From Corynebacterium suedekumii (lineage in GTDB: Bacteria > Actinomycetota > Actinomycetes > Mycobacteriales > Mycobacteriaceae), in contig NZ_CP126970.1 in NCBI RefSeq assembly GCF_030252185.1, positions 2,232,001 to 2,296,000 on the forward strand: a DNA stretch of 64,000 bases, in the 5' to 3' direction. Below, in pieces: positions 31,352 through 45,296 of the stretch; positions within the stretch are counted from its first letter, which is position 1; every line of letters starts with the position of its first letter. The notes below the pieces were generated by a model. It was not told where the DNA came from. It was given only the letters and a program-made list of their open reading frames with translations, and ran no database searches. The position numbers were made by a program, and so were the translations under genes.

Positions 31352-32134
31352 TTAGTTGACCGTGGAAGCGGCGTTGGCGGCGAGCTTGGCGAAGTCCTCG
31401 CCATCGAGCGAGGCACCGCCCACGAGGCCGCCGTCGACGTCGGGCTGGCCGACGATCTCGGCCACGGAGTCGGTCTTGACGGAACCGCCGTAGAGGATGC
31501 GGATGCCGTCGGCGACCTCGTCACCGGCGAGCTCGCGGACGAGGCCACGGATGGCGGCGCAGACCTCCTGGGCGTCGGCCGCGGAGGCGACCTTGCCGGT
31601 GCCGATGGCCCACACGGGCTCGTAGGCGATGACGGTCCTGCCCAGCTGATCGGCGTCGAGGCCGGCCAGTGACGCGCGGGTCTGGTCCACGACGTAGTCG
31701 ACGTGGGTGCCGGCTTCGCGGATTTCCAGGGGCTCGCCGACACAGACGATCGGGCTGATGCCCTGTCCGAGGGCGGCGGCCGCCTTGGCGGCGACTTGCT
31801 CGTCGGTCTCGTTGTGGTACTGGCGGCGCTCGGAGTGTCCGACGACCACCCAGGTGCAGCCGAGGGCGGCGAGCATCTCGGCGGAGACCTCACCGGTGTA
31901 GGCGCCGGAGGCGTGCTCGGAGACGTCCTGGGCGCCGTAGGTGATCTTCATCTTGTCGCCGTCGACGATGGTCTGCACGGAGCGGATGCTGGTGAACGGG
32001 ACGGTGACGGCGACGTCGACCTTCTCGTAGTACTCCTTCGGCAGGGCGAAGTCGAGCTTCTGGACGGTGGCGATGGACTGCTTGAAGTCCAGGTTCATCT
32101 TCCAGTTGCCAGCGATGAGGGGGGTGCGTGCCAT
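31352..32134 (-). CDS. tpiA: Triose-phosphate isomerase
   Basis: 260 residues. Interconverts dihydroxyacetone phosphate and glyceraldehyde-3-phosphate. Motifs: [14 protein letters not shown] with the substrate-binding Lys, [10 protein letters not shown] with the electrophile His, [12 protein letters not shown] with the catalytic Glu, and [11 protein letters not shown] phosphate loop. The ATG at 32134 is chosen for the conserved N-terminus and a GAAAGGAG site. Third gene of gap-pgk-tpiA. Confidence 0.97.
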   Translation of the reverse strand: MARTPLIAGNWKMNLDFKQSIATVQKLDFALPKEYYEKVDVAVTVPFTSIRSVQTIVDGDKMKITYGAQDVSEHASGAYTGEVSAEMLAALGCTWVVVGHSERRQYHNETDEQVAAKAAAALGQGISPIVCVGEPLEIREAGTHVDYVVDQTRASLAGLDADQLGRTVIAYEPVWAIGTGKVASAADAQEVCAAIRGLVRELAGDEVADGIRILYGGSVKTDSVAEIVGQPDVDGGLVGGASLDGEDFAKLAANAASTVN

Positions 32135-32168
32135 GTGAGGGGCACTCCTTTCGGGAAGGAGGGTGTGG

Positions 32169-33386
32169 TTAGCGGTCGAGGACGGAGACGCCCGGCAGTT
32201 CCTTGCCCTCGAGGAACTCGAGGGAGGCGCCGCCACCGGTGGAGATGTGGGAGAACCCGTCCTCGTCGAGGCCGAGGACCCGGACGGAGGCGGCAGAGTC
32301 GCCGCCGCCGACGACGGAGAAGGAGCCGTTGTCAGCGGTGGCGTCGATGATGGCCCGGGCGACACCCTCGGTGCCCTTGGAGAAGGGCTCCATCTCGAAC
32401 ACACCCATGGGGCCGTTCCAGAACACGGTCTTGGAGGTGGCGAGGACGTCGGCGAACTTCTTCACGGACTCCGGGCCGATGTCCGGGGACAGCCAGCCCT
32501 CGGGGATCTCGTCGAGGCCGACGACCTTGTGCTCGGCGTCTGCGGAGAATTCCGCGGCGGCGACGAGGTCGACCGGGAGGACGATCTTGTCACCGAAGCG
32601 CTCGAGGAGGTCCTTGCAGGTGTCGATCATCTCCTCCTGGAGGAGCGACTTCTGGGTGTTGTGGCCCTGGGCGGCGAGGAAGGTGTAGCACATGCCGCCG
32701 CCGATGACGATCTTGTCGGCCTTGCCGGCCAGTGCCTCGATGACGCCGAGCTTGTCGGAGACCTTGGAGCCGCCGAGGACGACGACGTAGGGCTGCTCCG
32801 GCTGCGTGGCGGTCTTCTCCAGGACGGAGATCTCCTTCTCCACCAGGGTGCCGGCGTAGGCCGGGAGGCGCTTGGCCACGTCGTAGACCGAGGCCTGGGC
32901 GCGGTGGACGACGCCGAAGCCGTCGGAGACGAAGGCACCGTTGTCGGCGGCCAGCTCGGCGAGCTGGTCGGCGAACTCGCCGCGCTCGGCCTCGTCCTTG
33001 GAGGTCTCGCGCGGGTCGAAGCGGACGTTCTCCAGGAGGAGGACATCACCGTCGGTGAGGCCGTTGGCGCGCTCGTGGGCGTCCTCGCCGACGACGTCGC
33101 CGGCCAGGGCGACGTACTGGCCGAGGGCCTCGGACAGGGCCTCGGCGACCGGGGCGAGGGAGTACCTGGAGTTGACCTCACCCTTCGGGCGGCCGAGGTG
33201 GGCCATGACGATGACCTTGGCGCCGCCCTCGACCAGTGCCTGGAGGGTGGGCAGGGAGGCGGTGATGCGGCCGGCGTCGGTGATCTCACCGGCGTCGTTG
33301 AGCGGGACGTTGAAGTCGGAGCGGACGAGGATGTGGCGGCCCTCGACGCCCTCGTCGAGCAGATCCTGCAGGGTCTTGACGGTCAT
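32169..33386 (-). CDS. pgk: Phosphoglycerate kinase
   Basis: 405 residues. Transfers phosphate from 1,3-bisphosphoglycerate to ADP. Seen: the substrate-binding [12 protein letters not shown] near residue 22, [12 protein letters not shown] near 60, [17 protein letters not shown], and the nucleotide loop [15 protein letters not shown] near the end. The ATG at 33386 fits the conserved N-terminus ([10 protein letters not shown]). It is separated from gap by 142 bases containing two hairpins. Confidence 0.97.
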   Translation of the reverse strand: MTVKTLQDLLDEGVEGRHILVRSDFNVPLNDAGEITDAGRITASLPTLQALVEGGAKVIVMAHLGRPKGEVNSRYSLAPVAEALSEALGQYVALAGDVVGEDAHERANGLTDGDVLLLENVRFDPRETSKDEAERGEFADQLAELAADNGAFVSDGFGVVHRAQASVYDVAKRLPAYAGTLVEKEISVLEKTATQPEQPYVVVLGGSKVSDKLGVIEALAGKADKIVIGGGMCYTFLAAQGHNTQKSLLQEEMIDTCKDLLERFGDKIVLPVDLVAAAEFSADAEHKVVGLDEIPEGWLSPDIGPESVKKFADVLATSKTVFWNGPMGVFEMEPFSKGTEGVARAIIDATADNGSFSVVGGGDSAASVRVLGLDEDGFSHISTGGGASLEFLEGKELPGVSVLDR

Positions 33387-33443
33387 GGGGACTCCTAGCG
33401 TGTCAGCGGGATGGTCTTCGGGAGATGGTGCGGATAGACATGG

Positions 33444-33475
33444 GGCCCGGTGTGTGCCGAGGCACACCCCGGGCC
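33444..33475. terminator. Strong hairpin between gap and pgk
   Basis: 33444-33458 pairs with 33461-33475 over 15 bases with one mismatch. It is placed where it could end part of the gap transcripts or protect a processed 3' end. There is no T-run, so readthrough into pgk is expected. Confidence 0.5.
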
Positions 33476-33490
33476 GCATGGGGTGCACTC

Positions 33491-33509
33491 CCCCGTCGCC
33501 GTGGCGGGG
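33491..33509. terminator. Second small hairpin between gap and pgk
   Basis: CCCCGTC (33491-33497) pairs with GGCGGGG (33503-33509), seven pairs including one G-U, loop of 5. It is met first by RNA polymerase leaving gap. Confidence 0.3.
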
Positions 33510-33528
33510 AGGAATGCGGTGGTGGAAC

Positions 33529-34832
<1,304 letters not shown>

Positions 34833-35816
34833 TCAGGCATCGTCGAGGAGATCGTCGGTCACGGCCTCGTTGGTGTCGGGCAGGCCGAGCTCCTCGGCCC
34901 GCTTGTCCGCCATGGACAGCAGGCGCCGGATCCGTCCGGCCACCGCGTCCTTGGTCATCTGCGGGTCCGCCAGTCGGCCGAGCTCCTCGAGGGATGCCTG
35001 CCGGTGCTGGACGCGCAGCTGCCCGGCCTCGGCGAGATGCTCCGGCACGTCGTCGCCGAGGATCTGCATGGCCCGTTCCACGCGGGCGGCGGCGGCCACG
35101 GCGGCCCGTGCCGAGCGCCGGAGGTTGGCGTCGTCGAAGTTGGCCAGCCGGTTGGCGGTGGAGCGGACCTCGCGGCGCATCCGCTTGTCCTCCCATTCCA
35201 GGCGGACCTGCTGGGCGCCCATGCGGGACAGCAGTGCCCCGATGGCGTCACCGTCGCGGATGACCACCCGGTCGGTGCCGCGGGTCTCCTTGGTCTTGGC
35301 GGTGATACCCAGCCGGCGGGCACAGCCGACGAGGGCGAGGGCCGCCTCCTGGCAGGGGCAGGCCACCTCGAGGGAGGAGGACCGGCCCGGCTCGGTGAGG
35401 GTGCCGTGGGCGAGGAAGGCGCCCCGCCACGCGGCCTCACTGTCGGCGACGGTGCCGCTGATGACCTGCGGGGGCAGGCCGACGACGGGGTGGCCCGAGC
35501 GGGTGACCAGGCCGAGGCGACGGGTGAGGTCCTCCGCCCCCTCGGTCACGCGCAGCAGGTGGCGGGTGTTCTTGCTCGTCCCGCCCGGCCCGATGGTGTG
35601 GGCGTGGACGTCGACGCCGTAGAGCTCGGTGAGCGAGTCCCGCAGGCGTTGGGCGACACCGGCCGAGTCGAGTTCCACCTCGATGACCAGGCGTCCGGCG
35701 ACGGCCTGCATCTGCCCGGCGAAACGCAGGAGAGCGGCGGTCTCCGCGGCGCGGGCCGACTGTCGGCCGGCGGCCACGCGGGAGAGTTCGTCCTTGACTT
35801 TTGCGGTCAGCGCCAC
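34833..35816 (-). CDS. whiA: WhiA-family DNA-binding regulator
   Basis: 327 residues, normal for WhiA: an N-terminal LAGLIDADG-homing-endonuclease-like fold ([33 protein letters not shown]) and a C-terminal helix-turn-helix ([39 protein letters not shown]). WhiA links growth to cell division in actinobacteria. The GTG start has AAAGGC upstream. It follows yvcK by 41 bases in the conserved rapZ-yvcK-whiA cluster. Confidence 0.95.
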   Translation of the reverse strand: MALTAKVKDELSRVAAGRQSARAAETAALLRFAGQMQAVAGRLVIEVELDSAGVAQRLRDSLTELYGVDVHAHTIGPGGTSKNTRHLLRVTEGAEDLTRRLGLVTRSGHPVVGLPPQVISGTVADSEAAWRGAFLAHGTLTEPGRSSSLEVACPCQEAALALVGCARRLGITAKTKETRGTDRVVIRDGDAIGALLSRMGAQQVRLEWEDKRMRREVRSTANRLANFDDANLRRSARAAVAAAARVERAMQILGDDVPEHLAEAGQLRVQHRQASLEELGRLADPQMTKDAVAGRIRRLLSMADKRAEELGLPDTNEAVTDDLLDDA

Positions 35817-35857
35817 AGGTATGACTGCCTTTCTACGTCCAGCTGGTCCGGGTCAGT

Positions 35858-36835
35858 CTAGTCATCTGCCCCTGGGGTCCGTGCGACGCGGTGGATCTGA
35901 CGGAGGGTGGCACACAGTTTGGCGGGGTCGTGCCGGTTGGTCATGCGGCCCTCGGCGTCCTCGAGGCGGACGTCCACGAGTTCGACGCTGGCGCCCAGGG
36001 TGCAGGCGGCGCGGTCGAGGTAGGCACGTTCCGAGGCGGTGGGGATGGTGTGGACATCGACGAGGATGCGGTCGATGGTCAGCGACGGCGCGTGCTGGCT
36101 GAGCATGTGGAGGTGCCGCTCGGAGGAGAATCCCTGGGTCTCCCCCGGCTCGGCGGAGAGGTTGAGCAGCACGGCCTTGAGGGCGGAGGTCTGGTTGAGG
36201 GCGTCGACGATGCCGGGGACGAGCAGGTGCGGGATGACCGAGGAGAACCAGGAGCCGGGACCGATGGTGACCAGGTCGGCGTCGAGAATCGCCTCGACGG
36301 CGGCGGGGCTGGCCTCGGGGCGGTCCGGGATGAGCCGGACACGGCGGACGGTGCCGGGGGTGGTGGCGACGGCGACCTGGCCGCGGACGGGGCGGATGAT
36401 GCGCGGGTCGTCGTCGAGCCCGGAGACGTCGGCCTCGATCTCCAGCGGTTCGTTGCACATCGGCAGGACCCGGCCGTGGGAGCGGGTGAGGTCGGCGACG
36501 GCGTCGAGGGCCGCCTGCTCGCTGCCGAGGACGCTGGTGAGTCCGGCGATGAGGAGGTTGCCCACCGCGTGGCCGGCCAGGGCCCCGTTGCCGCCGAAGC
36601 GGTGCTGCAGCGTCTCGGCCCACATGGTGCCGTGGGCGTCGTCGGCGGCGAGGGCGGCCAGTGCCATGCGCAGGTCGCCGGGCGGGATGATGCCCAGTTC
36701 GCGGCGGATGCGGCCGGAGGAGCCGCCGTCGTCGGCGACGGTGACGATCGCGGTGATGGACTCGGGTTCGCAGAGACGGGCGCCGACGAGAGTCTGGTAC
36801 AGACCGTGGCCGCCACCCAGTGAGGTGATCTTCAT
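35858..36835 (-). CDS. yvcK: YvcK/CofD-like protein (gluconeogenesis factor family)
   Basis: 325 residues. A CofD-like fold that binds UDP-sugars in family members; YvcK affects carbon use and cell shape. Motifs: ITSLGGGHGLYQTLVGARL at the start, VTVADDGGSSGRIRRELG near residue 32, PPGDLRMALAALA, and LVTIGPGSWFSSVIPHLLVPGI near 190. It begins 16 bases after the rapZ stop. Confidence 0.93.
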   Translation of the reverse strand: MKITSLGGGHGLYQTLVGARLCEPESITAIVTVADDGGSSGRIRRELGIIPPGDLRMALAALAADDAHGTMWAETLQHRFGGNGALAGHAVGNLLIAGLTSVLGSEQAALDAVADLTRSHGRVLPMCNEPLEIEADVSGLDDDPRIIRPVRGQVAVATTPGTVRRVRLIPDRPEASPAAVEAILDADLVTIGPGSWFSSVIPHLLVPGIVDALNQTSALKAVLLNLSAEPGETQGFSSERHLHMLSQHAPSLTIDRILVDVHTIPTASERAYLDRAACTLGASVELVDVRLEDAEGRMTNRHDPAKLCATLRQIHRVARTPGADD

Positions 36836-36851
36836 GGTGACTTTCCTGGGG

Positions 36852-37736
36852 TCAGTCGCGGTTGATGTCGCGGTGGATGACGTTGACGTCGAGGTCTCCG
36901 CGGGCGGCGAGGCGCCGGCCGAGTTCCTCCGACACCGCCACTGAACGGTGGTGCCCGCCGGTGCAGCCGACGGCGACGTTGATGAAGTTCTTGCCCTCGT
37001 GCCGGTAGCCGTCGAGCATGGCGTCGAACATGTCGACGAACTTGTCCAGGAAGTCCTCCGCCCCGTCGCGGGACAGGACGTAATCCGACACCGGTTGATC
37101 CGTGCCGCGGAAGCCGCGGAGCTCGGGGATCCAGAACGGGTTGGGCAGGAAACGGACGTCGATCATGAGGTCGGCGTCGCGGGGGGCGCCGTGCTTGAAC
37201 CCGAAGGACTGCAGGGTGACGTGCTGCTGGTCGAAGGCCATCGAACCGAAGGCGGCCTCGATGGCACGCCGCAGGTCGTGGACGGACAGGTTGGAGGTGT
37301 CGATGACGATGTCGGCGTTCTGCTTGAGCGTCGAGGTGATGTCCCGTTCCCGCTGGATGCCGATCTGGAGGGTGTCGCCCGCCTGCAGCGGATGGGTGCG
37401 ACGGACGCTGTCGAAGCGGCGGATGAGCACGTCATCGCGGGCGTCCATGTACAGGACCGCCGGGCGCATGCCGCGCTTCTCCAGGTCGCGGAGGGTGTCC
37501 ATGAGCCGGCCCTCGAACTTCCGGCTGCGGACATCGGTGACGAAGGCGACCTTGTCCACCGGTGACTCCTCGGCGGCGCACAGTTCCAGGTAGTCGCCGA
37601 TGAGCTGCGGCGGCAGGTTGTGGGCGACGAAGAATCCCTTGTCCTCGAACACGCGGGCGGCGGTGCTCAGCCCGCCGCCGGACATGCCGGTGATGAGCAC
37701 GGGGGGCGTCGAAAAGCGAGGCGCGGTCTCGGTCAT
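36852..37736 (-). CDS. rapZ: RapZ-family nucleotide-binding protein with altered P-loop
   Basis: 294 residues. In E. coli RapZ controls a small RNA of glucosamine-6-phosphate synthesis; the actinobacterial role is less clear. The C-terminal signature is intact ([20 protein letters not shown], with [21 protein letters not shown] before it). The N-terminal P-loop reads GMSGGGLST: the Walker A lysine expected in GxSGxGKS/T is leucine. The ATG at 37736 is set by TAGGAT 7 bases upstream, which overlaps the uvrC stop, so rapZ has its own leaderless promoter and also receives uvrC readthrough. Confidence 0.92.
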   Translation of the reverse strand: MTETAPRFSTPPVLITGMSGGGLSTAARVFEDKGFFVAHNLPPQLIGDYLELCAAEESPVDKVAFVTDVRSRKFEGRLMDTLRDLEKRGMRPAVLYMDARDDVLIRRFDSVRRTHPLQAGDTLQIGIQRERDITSTLKQNADIVIDTSNLSVHDLRRAIEAAFGSMAFDQQHVTLQSFGFKHGAPRDADLMIDVRFLPNPFWIPELRGFRGTDQPVSDYVLSRDGAEDFLDKFVDMFDAMLDGYRHEGKNFINVAVGCTGGHHRSVAVSEELGRRLAARGDLDVNVIHRDINRD

Positions 37737-37743
37737 GCCCACC

Positions 37744-37749
37744 ATCCTA
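37744..37749 (-). promoter_or_regulatory. -10 box TAGGAT overlapping the uvrC stop, leaderless rapZ
   Basis: TAGGAT (TANNAT type) includes the uvrC TAG and lies 7 bases before the rapZ ATG at 37736. Confidence 0.6.
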
Positions 37750-39801
37750 GACGTCGGGGGAATCGGGGTGCAGGCCCTTGTGCACGGTGGCCGCGAGCTT
37801 CGGGCCGAATCCTCTGACCTCGGCGATCTCCTCGACGCTGGCCTGTCTGAGCTTCTTCACGGAACCGAAGTGCTTGACCAGCTCGTTCCGCCGCGTCGCG
37901 CCGAGGCCCGGGATGGCGTCGAGTTCGGAGACCCGCATCCGCTTCGACCGCTGCTGGCGGTGGTAGGTGATGGCGAAGCGGTGCGCCTCGTCGCGGATCT
38001 GCTGGAGCAGGAACAGCCCCTGGGAGTTGCGCGGGAGGATGACGGGGTCCTCCTCACCCGGCACCCAGATCTCCTCGAGGCGTTTCGCCAGACCGACGAG
38101 GGTGACGTCGACGATGCCGAGCTCGTCGAACACCTTCTGGGCGGCGTTGACCTGGGGCAGGCCGCCGTCGACAATGAAGAGGTTCGGCGGGTAGGCGAAG
38201 CGCCGGTGGTCGGTGCTCATCTCCTCGACCTGCTCGTCGGGAAACTCCGTCTCGTCGGGGACGGCGAGCTTGTCCTGGTTGTGACGCAGGAATCGGCGGC
38301 GGGTGATCTCGGCGATGCTGGCCACGTCGTCGGAGCGGCCGTCGCCGGCGGCCTCCTTGACCCGGTAGCGGCGGTAGTCGGCCTTGCGTGGCAGGCCGTC
38401 CTCGAACACGACGAGGGAGGCGACGACGTCGGTGCCCTGGATGTGGGAGATGTCGGTGCACTCGATGCGCAGGGGGGCGTCGTCAAGCCCCAGGGCCTCC
38501 TGAATGTCCTGCAGGGCGGCGGAACGCGCGGTGAGGTCGCCGACGCGCTTGAGCTTGTGCTGCCGCAGGGCGTCTTTCGCGTTGCGTTCGACGGTCTCCA
38601 TGAGGGCCCGTTTGTCGCCGCGCTGCGGCACGCGCAGGTCGACGCCGGCGCCGCGCATCTCCGCAAGCACCTCGGTGACCTCATCAGCCTCATCCGGCAT
38701 CACCTGCACCAGGATCTCCCGGGGCACGACATCCCCCGGCTTGGGCGGGCGGTGCGAGAGCTGGTCGACGCCCCGACGCCGCACCCGGTCCTGTTCGTCC
38801 CGGTCCTCGGCACGGGCGCGTTCCACCGCGTCGCCGTAGAACTGCACGAGAAAGTTCTGCAGCAGCATCGGCAGCGCCGGATCCGGTTCCCCGTCCCGCG
38901 AGGTGTGGTCGCTGGCCTGGTCACCGGCCTTCTCCACCACCCAACCGCGCTGGCCGCGGATGCGCCCACCACGGACATGGAAGATCTGGACTGCGGCCTC
39001 GAGCTCGTCGGTGTGGAAGGCGACGAGATCGGCATCGGTTCCGTCACCGAGGACCACGGCCTGCCGCTCCATGACCTTGTGGATGGCACCGAGATCATCG
39101 CGCAGGCGCGCCGCCCGCTCGAACTCCAGCTCCTCGGCGGCCTGTTCCATCTCCCGGGTCAGCTGGCGTTCCACCTGCGTGGTGTGACCGGACATAAAGG
39201 ACAGAAAACCGTCGACGATCTCCCGGTGCTCCACCGGGCTCACCCGGCCGACGCACGGGGCGGAACACTTGTCGATGTAGCCGAGCAGACACGGACGGCC
39301 CAGCTTCTCGTGCCGGTTGTACACGCCCTTCGAGCAGGTGCGCACCGGGAACACGCGCAGCAGCAGGTCGAGGGTCTCCCGGACCGCCCAGGCGTGGGAG
39401 TACGGACCGAAGTAGCGCACCCCGCGACGGCGTGGGCCACGGTAGAAGAAGGCCCGCGGAATGTCCTCACCGGTGGACACGGCCAGCATGGGGTAGGTCT
39501 TGTCGTCGCGGTACTTGACGTTGAACCGCGGATCGAACTTCTTGATCCACGTGTACTCGAGCTGGAGCGCCTCGACCTCACTGGCCACCACCGTCCACTC
39601 CACCGAGGAGGCGGTGAACACCATCTGGCGGGTCCGCGGGTGCAGCGCCGTGACGTCCTGGAAATAGTTGGACAGCCGGGCACGGAGGTTCTTGGCCTTG
39701 CCCACGTAGACCACCCGGCGGTTGTCGTCCCGGAACTTGTACACACCCGGTTCCGTCGGGATGGATCCGGCGGCCGGGCGGTAGCTGATGGGGTCGGCCA
39801 T
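37747..39801 (-). CDS. uvrC: Excinuclease ABC subunit C
   Basis: 684 residues. N-terminal GIY-YIG domain ([30 protein letters not shown]) for the 3' incision, a UVR motif region ([22 protein letters not shown] near residue 205), the RNase H-like domain ([34 protein letters not shown]) for the 5' incision, and a C-terminal helix-hairpin-helix pair ([32 protein letters not shown]). It cuts damaged DNA with UvrAB. The ATG at 39801 is chosen by homology; the longer frame adds only a poorly conserved basic stretch. Confidence 0.96.
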   Translation of the reverse strand: MADPISYRPAAGSIPTEPGVYKFRDDNRRVVYVGKAKNLRARLSNYFQDVTALHPRTRQMVFTASSVEWTVVASEVEALQLEYTWIKKFDPRFNVKYRDDKTYPMLAVSTGEDIPRAFFYRGPRRRGVRYFGPYSHAWAVRETLDLLLRVFPVRTCSKGVYNRHEKLGRPCLLGYIDKCSAPCVGRVSPVEHREIVDGFLSFMSGHTTQVERQLTREMEQAAEELEFERAARLRDDLGAIHKVMERQAVVLGDGTDADLVAFHTDELEAAVQIFHVRGGRIRGQRGWVVEKAGDQASDHTSRDGEPDPALPMLLQNFLVQFYGDAVERARAEDRDEQDRVRRRGVDQLSHRPPKPGDVVPREILVQVMPDEADEVTEVLAEMRGAGVDLRVPQRGDKRALMETVERNAKDALRQHKLKRVGDLTARSAALQDIQEALGLDDAPLRIECTDISHIQGTDVVASLVVFEDGLPRKADYRRYRVKEAAGDGRSDDVASIAEITRRRFLRHNQDKLAVPDETEFPDEQVEEMSTDHRRFAYPPNLFIVDGGLPQVNAAQKVFDELGIVDVTLVGLAKRLEEIWVPGEEDPVILPRNSQGLFLLQQIRDEAHRFAITYHRQQRSKRMRVSELDAIPGLGATRRNELVKHFGSVKKLRQASVEEIAEVRGFGPKLAATVHKGLHPDSPDV

Positions 39802-39805
39802 GCGC

Positions 39806-42103
<2,298 letters not shown>

Positions 42104-42111
42104 GCCTGACA

Positions 42112-42117
42112 ACCTTA
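42112..42117 (-). promoter_or_regulatory. -10 box TAAGGT overlapping the ribE stop, leaderless ribBA
   Basis: The TAA stop of ribE forms the start of TAAGGT, 8 bases before the ribBA GTG at 42103. It allows ribBA-ribH to be made apart from rpe-ribD-ribE. Confidence 0.5.
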
Positions 42118-42735
42118 GCCCTCGCCGCGGGGGCGATCGTCAGTGCCCTGCCCGGCGAGCATCTTCTCCACGTACTTGGCCAGGACATCCACTTCGAGGT
42201 TGACCACGTCGCCGGTGGCCAGCTGTCCGTGGGTGGTCTCGGCGAGGGTGGTGGGGATGAGCGAGACCTCGAACCAGTCCTCCCCCACCGCCGAGACCGT
42301 CAGGGATGTGCCGTTGACCGCGATGGATCCCTTCTCCACGACGTAGCGGGCGAGGCCGGTGGGCAGGCTGAAGCGGAGGACGTCCCAGTGCTCCGAGGAG
42401 GTGCGGGTCAGCAGCTGCGCGGTGCCGTCGACGTGCCCCTGCATGATGTGCCCGCCCAGGCGGTCGCCCACCGCCATGGCACGCTCCAGGTTCACTGCGG
42501 AACCCTCCTGCAGGCCGCCGAGGCCGGTGCGGTCGAGGGACTCCTGCATGACGTCGGCGGTGAAGGATCCGGGCCCGAGGGTGGCCACGGTCAGACACAC
42601 ACCGTTGACGGCGATGGAGTCACCGAGGGCTGCGTCGGAGAGCACCGTCTGCGCGTCGATGGTCAGGCGCAGGGCATCCCCCTGCGGCTCCAGGGCGGTG
42701 ACGGTGCCGATCTCCTCGACGAGTCCAGTGAACAT
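42115..42735 (-). CDS. ribE: Riboflavin synthase alpha subunit
   Basis: 206 residues, two lumazine-binding repeats, each beginning with a beta-barrel motif: [12 protein letters not shown] with [11 protein letters not shown] in the first, [11 protein letters not shown] then [11 protein letters not shown] in the second. Dismutates two lumazines into riboflavin. Also called ribC in some systems. It starts 4 bases after the ribD stop. Confidence 0.96.
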   Translation of the reverse strand: MFTGLVEEIGTVTALEPQGDALRLTIDAQTVLSDAALGDSIAVNGVCLTVATLGPGSFTADVMQESLDRTGLGGLQEGSAVNLERAMAVGDRLGGHIMQGHVDGTAQLLTRTSSEHWDVLRFSLPTGLARYVVEKGSIAVNGTSLTVSAVGEDWFEVSLIPTTLAETTHGQLATGDVVNLEVDVLAKYVEKMLAGQGTDDRPRGEG

Positions 42736-42739
42736 CCGG

Positions 42740-43735
42740 TCAGTCCTTTCGGGTCAGGGTGAGCAGGACGTCCCCGCCGAGGCGGGTGACGTCTGCCAGG
42801 TCAAACACGGCGGCGTCGGCGAGTGTTCCCGCGACAGCGCGGGCGAGCACCCCCGCCCCGCCGCCGAGCAGGGTGGGGGCGACGTAGGCCTGGACGGCAT
42901 CGACGACGCCTGCCTCGAGCATGCCGGAGGCGAGGGTCGCCCCGCCCTCGACGAGGATGTCGCGGGCTCCGGATTCCCACAGGGCCTCGAGCGCGCCCGG
43001 GATGTCCGGGTACTGCTCGAATCCGAGGCGGTGGAGGTTGGTCGCCGATCCCGCGAGGTCGCGGGTGCCGATGACCACCCGTCGCGGCTGCCGGTCGTGC
43101 AGAGCGCCGTCCGCCAGGCGGGCGGTGAGCGAGGGATCATCGGCCAGGGCGGTGCCGGTGCCGACGATGATCGCGTCTCGACGCCGCCGGTCCTCATGCA
43201 CGTGCCGGCGCGCCGCCTCCCCCGTGATCCATTGACTCGTGCCGTCCGGGGCGGCGGTGTGCCCGTCAAGGGTCTGGGCGAACTTCAGGGTCACATGGGG
43301 TCGCCCCGACCGGGTAGCGGTGAGCCAGGGCAGCAGGTCCGGGGCCTGCGCATCGAGGCGACGCACGGTGATCCCGTGGGCCCGGAGGTGCTCCGCACCT
43401 CCCGCGGCCTGTTCGTTGGGGTCCGGATGGAGGTAGCAGACGGTGTCCACGGCGGCGTCGACAAGCGCCTGCGCGCAGGGGCCCGTGCGGCCGGAGTGGT
43501 TGCAGGGCTCCAGCGTGACGACGGCCGTCCCTCCCCGCGCCCGCTCCCCCGCCCGGCGCAGCGCCATCACCTCCGCGTGCGGGCCACCGGCCGGCTGGGT
43601 GCCGCCGACACCGACGATCTCCCCGTCGGCCGACAGGATCGCCGCCCCCACCGGCGGGTTGGGGCTGGTCGACCCCCGGACCTCCGCCCCCGCGGCCAGC
43701 GCCGCGGCGAGCGCATCCTCGATGGTGGCGGTCAT
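42740..43735 (-). CDS. ribD: Bifunctional deaminase/reductase RibD
   Basis: 331 residues. N-terminal cytidine-deaminase-like domain with the zinc motif GGPHAEVMAL and VTLEPCNHSGRTGPC; C-terminal reductase domain (RPHVTLKFAQTLDGHTA, GTGTALADDPSLTAR, DILVEGGATLASGML). It carries out the second and third steps of riboflavin synthesis. The ATG at 43735 is 1 base after the rpe stop. A longer upstream frame is only overlap with rpe. Confidence 0.95.
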   Translation of the reverse strand: MTATIEDALAAALAAGAEVRGSTSPNPPVGAAILSADGEIVGVGGTQPAGGPHAEVMALRRAGERARGGTAVVTLEPCNHSGRTGPCAQALVDAAVDTVCYLHPDPNEQAAGGAEHLRAHGITVRRLDAQAPDLLPWLTATRSGRPHVTLKFAQTLDGHTAAPDGTSQWITGEAARRHVHEDRRRRDAIIVGTGTALADDPSLTARLADGALHDRQPRRVVIGTRDLAGSATNLHRLGFEQYPDIPGALEALWESGARDILVEGGATLASGMLEAGVVDAVQAYVAPTLLGGGAGVLARAVAGTLADAAVFDLADVTRLGGDVLLTLTRKD

Positions 43736-43736
43736 G

Positions 43737-44393
43737 TCACCGGGTGGCCAAGCGACGCAGCTCGTCGACGGCCGCCGCCGGATCGTCCTTGCCGTAGACG
43801 GCCGAACCGGCGACGTAGGCGTCACAGCCCGCCTCGGCGGCCTGCTCGATCGTCTTCTCGGAGATGCCGCCGTCAATCTCGATGAGGGTGTCGAGGGAGT
43901 TGGCGTCGATCGCCTCCCGCAGAGCGCGGACCTTGGCCAGCTGGTCCGGCATGAAGGACTGCCCGCCGAAACCGGGCTCGACGCTCATGACCAGCACGAG
44001 GTCGAAGTTCTCGAGGTCAGCCAGGTACGGCTCGATCGGGGTACCCGGCTTGAGGGAGAACCCGGCCTTGACGCCCTTGTCCCGCAGGTGCTTCGCCAGC
44101 GCCACGTGATCCTCGGTGGCCTCGACGTGGAAGATGACGCAGTCGGCCCCGGCGTCGATGTAGGCGTCGACCCACTTCTCCGGGTTCTCGATCATCAGGT
44201 GCACGTCAAGGTGCTGGTCCGTGACCTTGTCCACCGTCCTGGTGATGTCCGGGCCGAACGACAGATTGGGGACGAAATGCCCGTCCATGATGTCGACGTG
44301 GATCCAGTCGGCGTTGTGGACGGCGCGGACCTCCTCGCCGAGACGGGAGAAATCGGCCGCGAGAATACTGGGAGCGATGATCGGGGTAGCCAT
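43737..44393 (-). CDS. rpe: Ribulose-phosphate 3-epimerase
   Basis: 218 residues. Interconverts ribulose- and xylulose-5-phosphate. (beta/alpha)8 motifs: IIAPSILAADFSRLGEEV, WIHVDIMDGHFVPNLSFGP with metal ligands, DVHLMIENPE, VMSVEPGFGGQSF and EIDGGISEKTIEQAAEAG. The ATG is set by TAGACT 7 bases upstream. Heading the riboflavin operon fits: its substrate ribulose-5-phosphate is consumed by RibBA. Confidence 0.97.
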   Translation of the reverse strand: MATPIIAPSILAADFSRLGEEVRAVHNADWIHVDIMDGHFVPNLSFGPDITRTVDKVTDQHLDVHLMIENPEKWVDAYIDAGADCVIFHVEATEDHVALAKHLRDKGVKAGFSLKPGTPIEPYLADLENFDLVLVMSVEPGFGGQSFMPDQLAKVRALREAIDANSLDTLIEIDGGISEKTIEQAAEAGCDAYVAGSAVYGKDDPAAAVDELRRLATR

Positions 44394-44400
44394 GCGCCCG

Positions 44401-44406
44401 AGTCTA
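44401..44406 (-). promoter_or_regulatory. -10 box TAGACT for leaderless rpe mRNA
   Basis: TAGACT, 7 bases, then the rpe ATG at 44393; no Shine-Dalgarno site. Probable main promoter of the rpe-rib operon. Confidence 0.6.
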
Positions 44407-44413
44407 CGCGGTG

Positions 44414-45289
44414 CTATTTCCCGGCCCGCCGCTTCCGTCGTCGTCGGAGGACCGCCACGACGACCGCGGCGATGATCGCGAGGATCACCAGCCACGGCAG
44501 CATCCCCATGAACACGATCACCACCGCTTCCAGGGAGCTGAGGAACGCGTCCCACGCCCGTTCCAGCACGCCCGGCGACTGATACCCGGCCTCGTCGGTG
44601 GTGAAGGTGACGGTCAGGGTGGAGAACGCCACCTGGTCGGTGAGGTAGTCCAGCTGGGAGGTCAGTCCGTCGAGCTCGGCCTGCCGCTGGGTGAGGGTGA
44701 CCTCGGCCGCCAGCAGATCCTCCACCGACTCCGCCCCGTCCATGAGCTCGGTGAGCCGGTCGATGGAGGTCTGCAGGGCGCGCTGGCGGGCCTCGAGGTC
44801 GACCTTCTCCTGGCCGACATCCGTGGACTGGGTCGACTGCGAGATGACCTCACCCTTATCCGCCAGGCCGTCGATCGTGGACCGGTAGTCCCCGGACGGC
44901 ACGCGGGCGGTGACGGTCGCCTCCGGCCGGTCGTTCCGCGTGCTGGTCTCCGTCTCGGCGACCCGGCCACCCTGCTCCGAGACCCGGGTGGCGAAGTCCC
45001 CCGCCGCGGTGGCCGGATCATCGGTGCGGACCGTGGCGGACCCCGTGGTGATGACGTCAGCGGAGGACGTCACCGTGTCCCCGGCGGCTCCCGCATCAGC
45101 CGGCTCCTGGGCCACCTCCGCCTCCCCGTAGGTCGCCGCCGAGCCGCGGGACCCCTGGTCCCCCGCAGTACCGGAGGAGCTGTCGCGCGCACTGTCGGTC
45201 GCACAGGCACTGAGCCCGAGCATGAGGAACAGTCCGAGCACCAGGAGTACCGCGAGTGAGACGGGCCGGGGTCGAACAGCTGCAGTCAT
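44414..45289 (-). CDS. DUF4349-domain lipoprotein
   Basis: 291 residues. A signal peptide (VSLAVLLVLGLFLMLGL) ends in a lipobox LSAC, so the mature protein should be lipid-anchored at Cys ~29. A Ser/Gly/Ala-rich linker follows, then the DUF4349 region: TARVPSGDYRSTIDGLAD, a long coiled coil (QEKVDLEARQRALQTSIDRL; TQRQAELDGLTSQLDYLTDQ) and FSTLTVTF. A C-terminal helix (VVIVFMGMLPWLVILAIIAA) and basic tail RRRRKRR place the end in the cytoplasm. Role unknown. The ATG at 45289 follows TAGTGT by 7 bases. Confidence 0.85.
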   Translation of the reverse strand: MTAAVRPRPVSLAVLLVLGLFLMLGLSACATDSARDSSSGTAGDQGSRGSAATYGEAEVAQEPADAGAAGDTVTSSADVITTGSATVRTDDPATAAGDFATRVSEQGGRVAETETSTRNDRPEATVTARVPSGDYRSTIDGLADKGEVISQSTQSTDVGQEKVDLEARQRALQTSIDRLTELMDGAESVEDLLAAEVTLTQRQAELDGLTSQLDYLTDQVAFSTLTVTFTTDEAGYQSPGVLERAWDAFLSSLEAVVIVFMGMLPWLVILAIIAAVVVAVLRRRRKRRAGK

Positions 45290-45296
45290 GGTGTCC

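Noticed and set aside
29192..31672. Plus-strand open frame of 826 codons opposite ppc
   Set aside because: Antisense to intact ppc, no recognisable domain.
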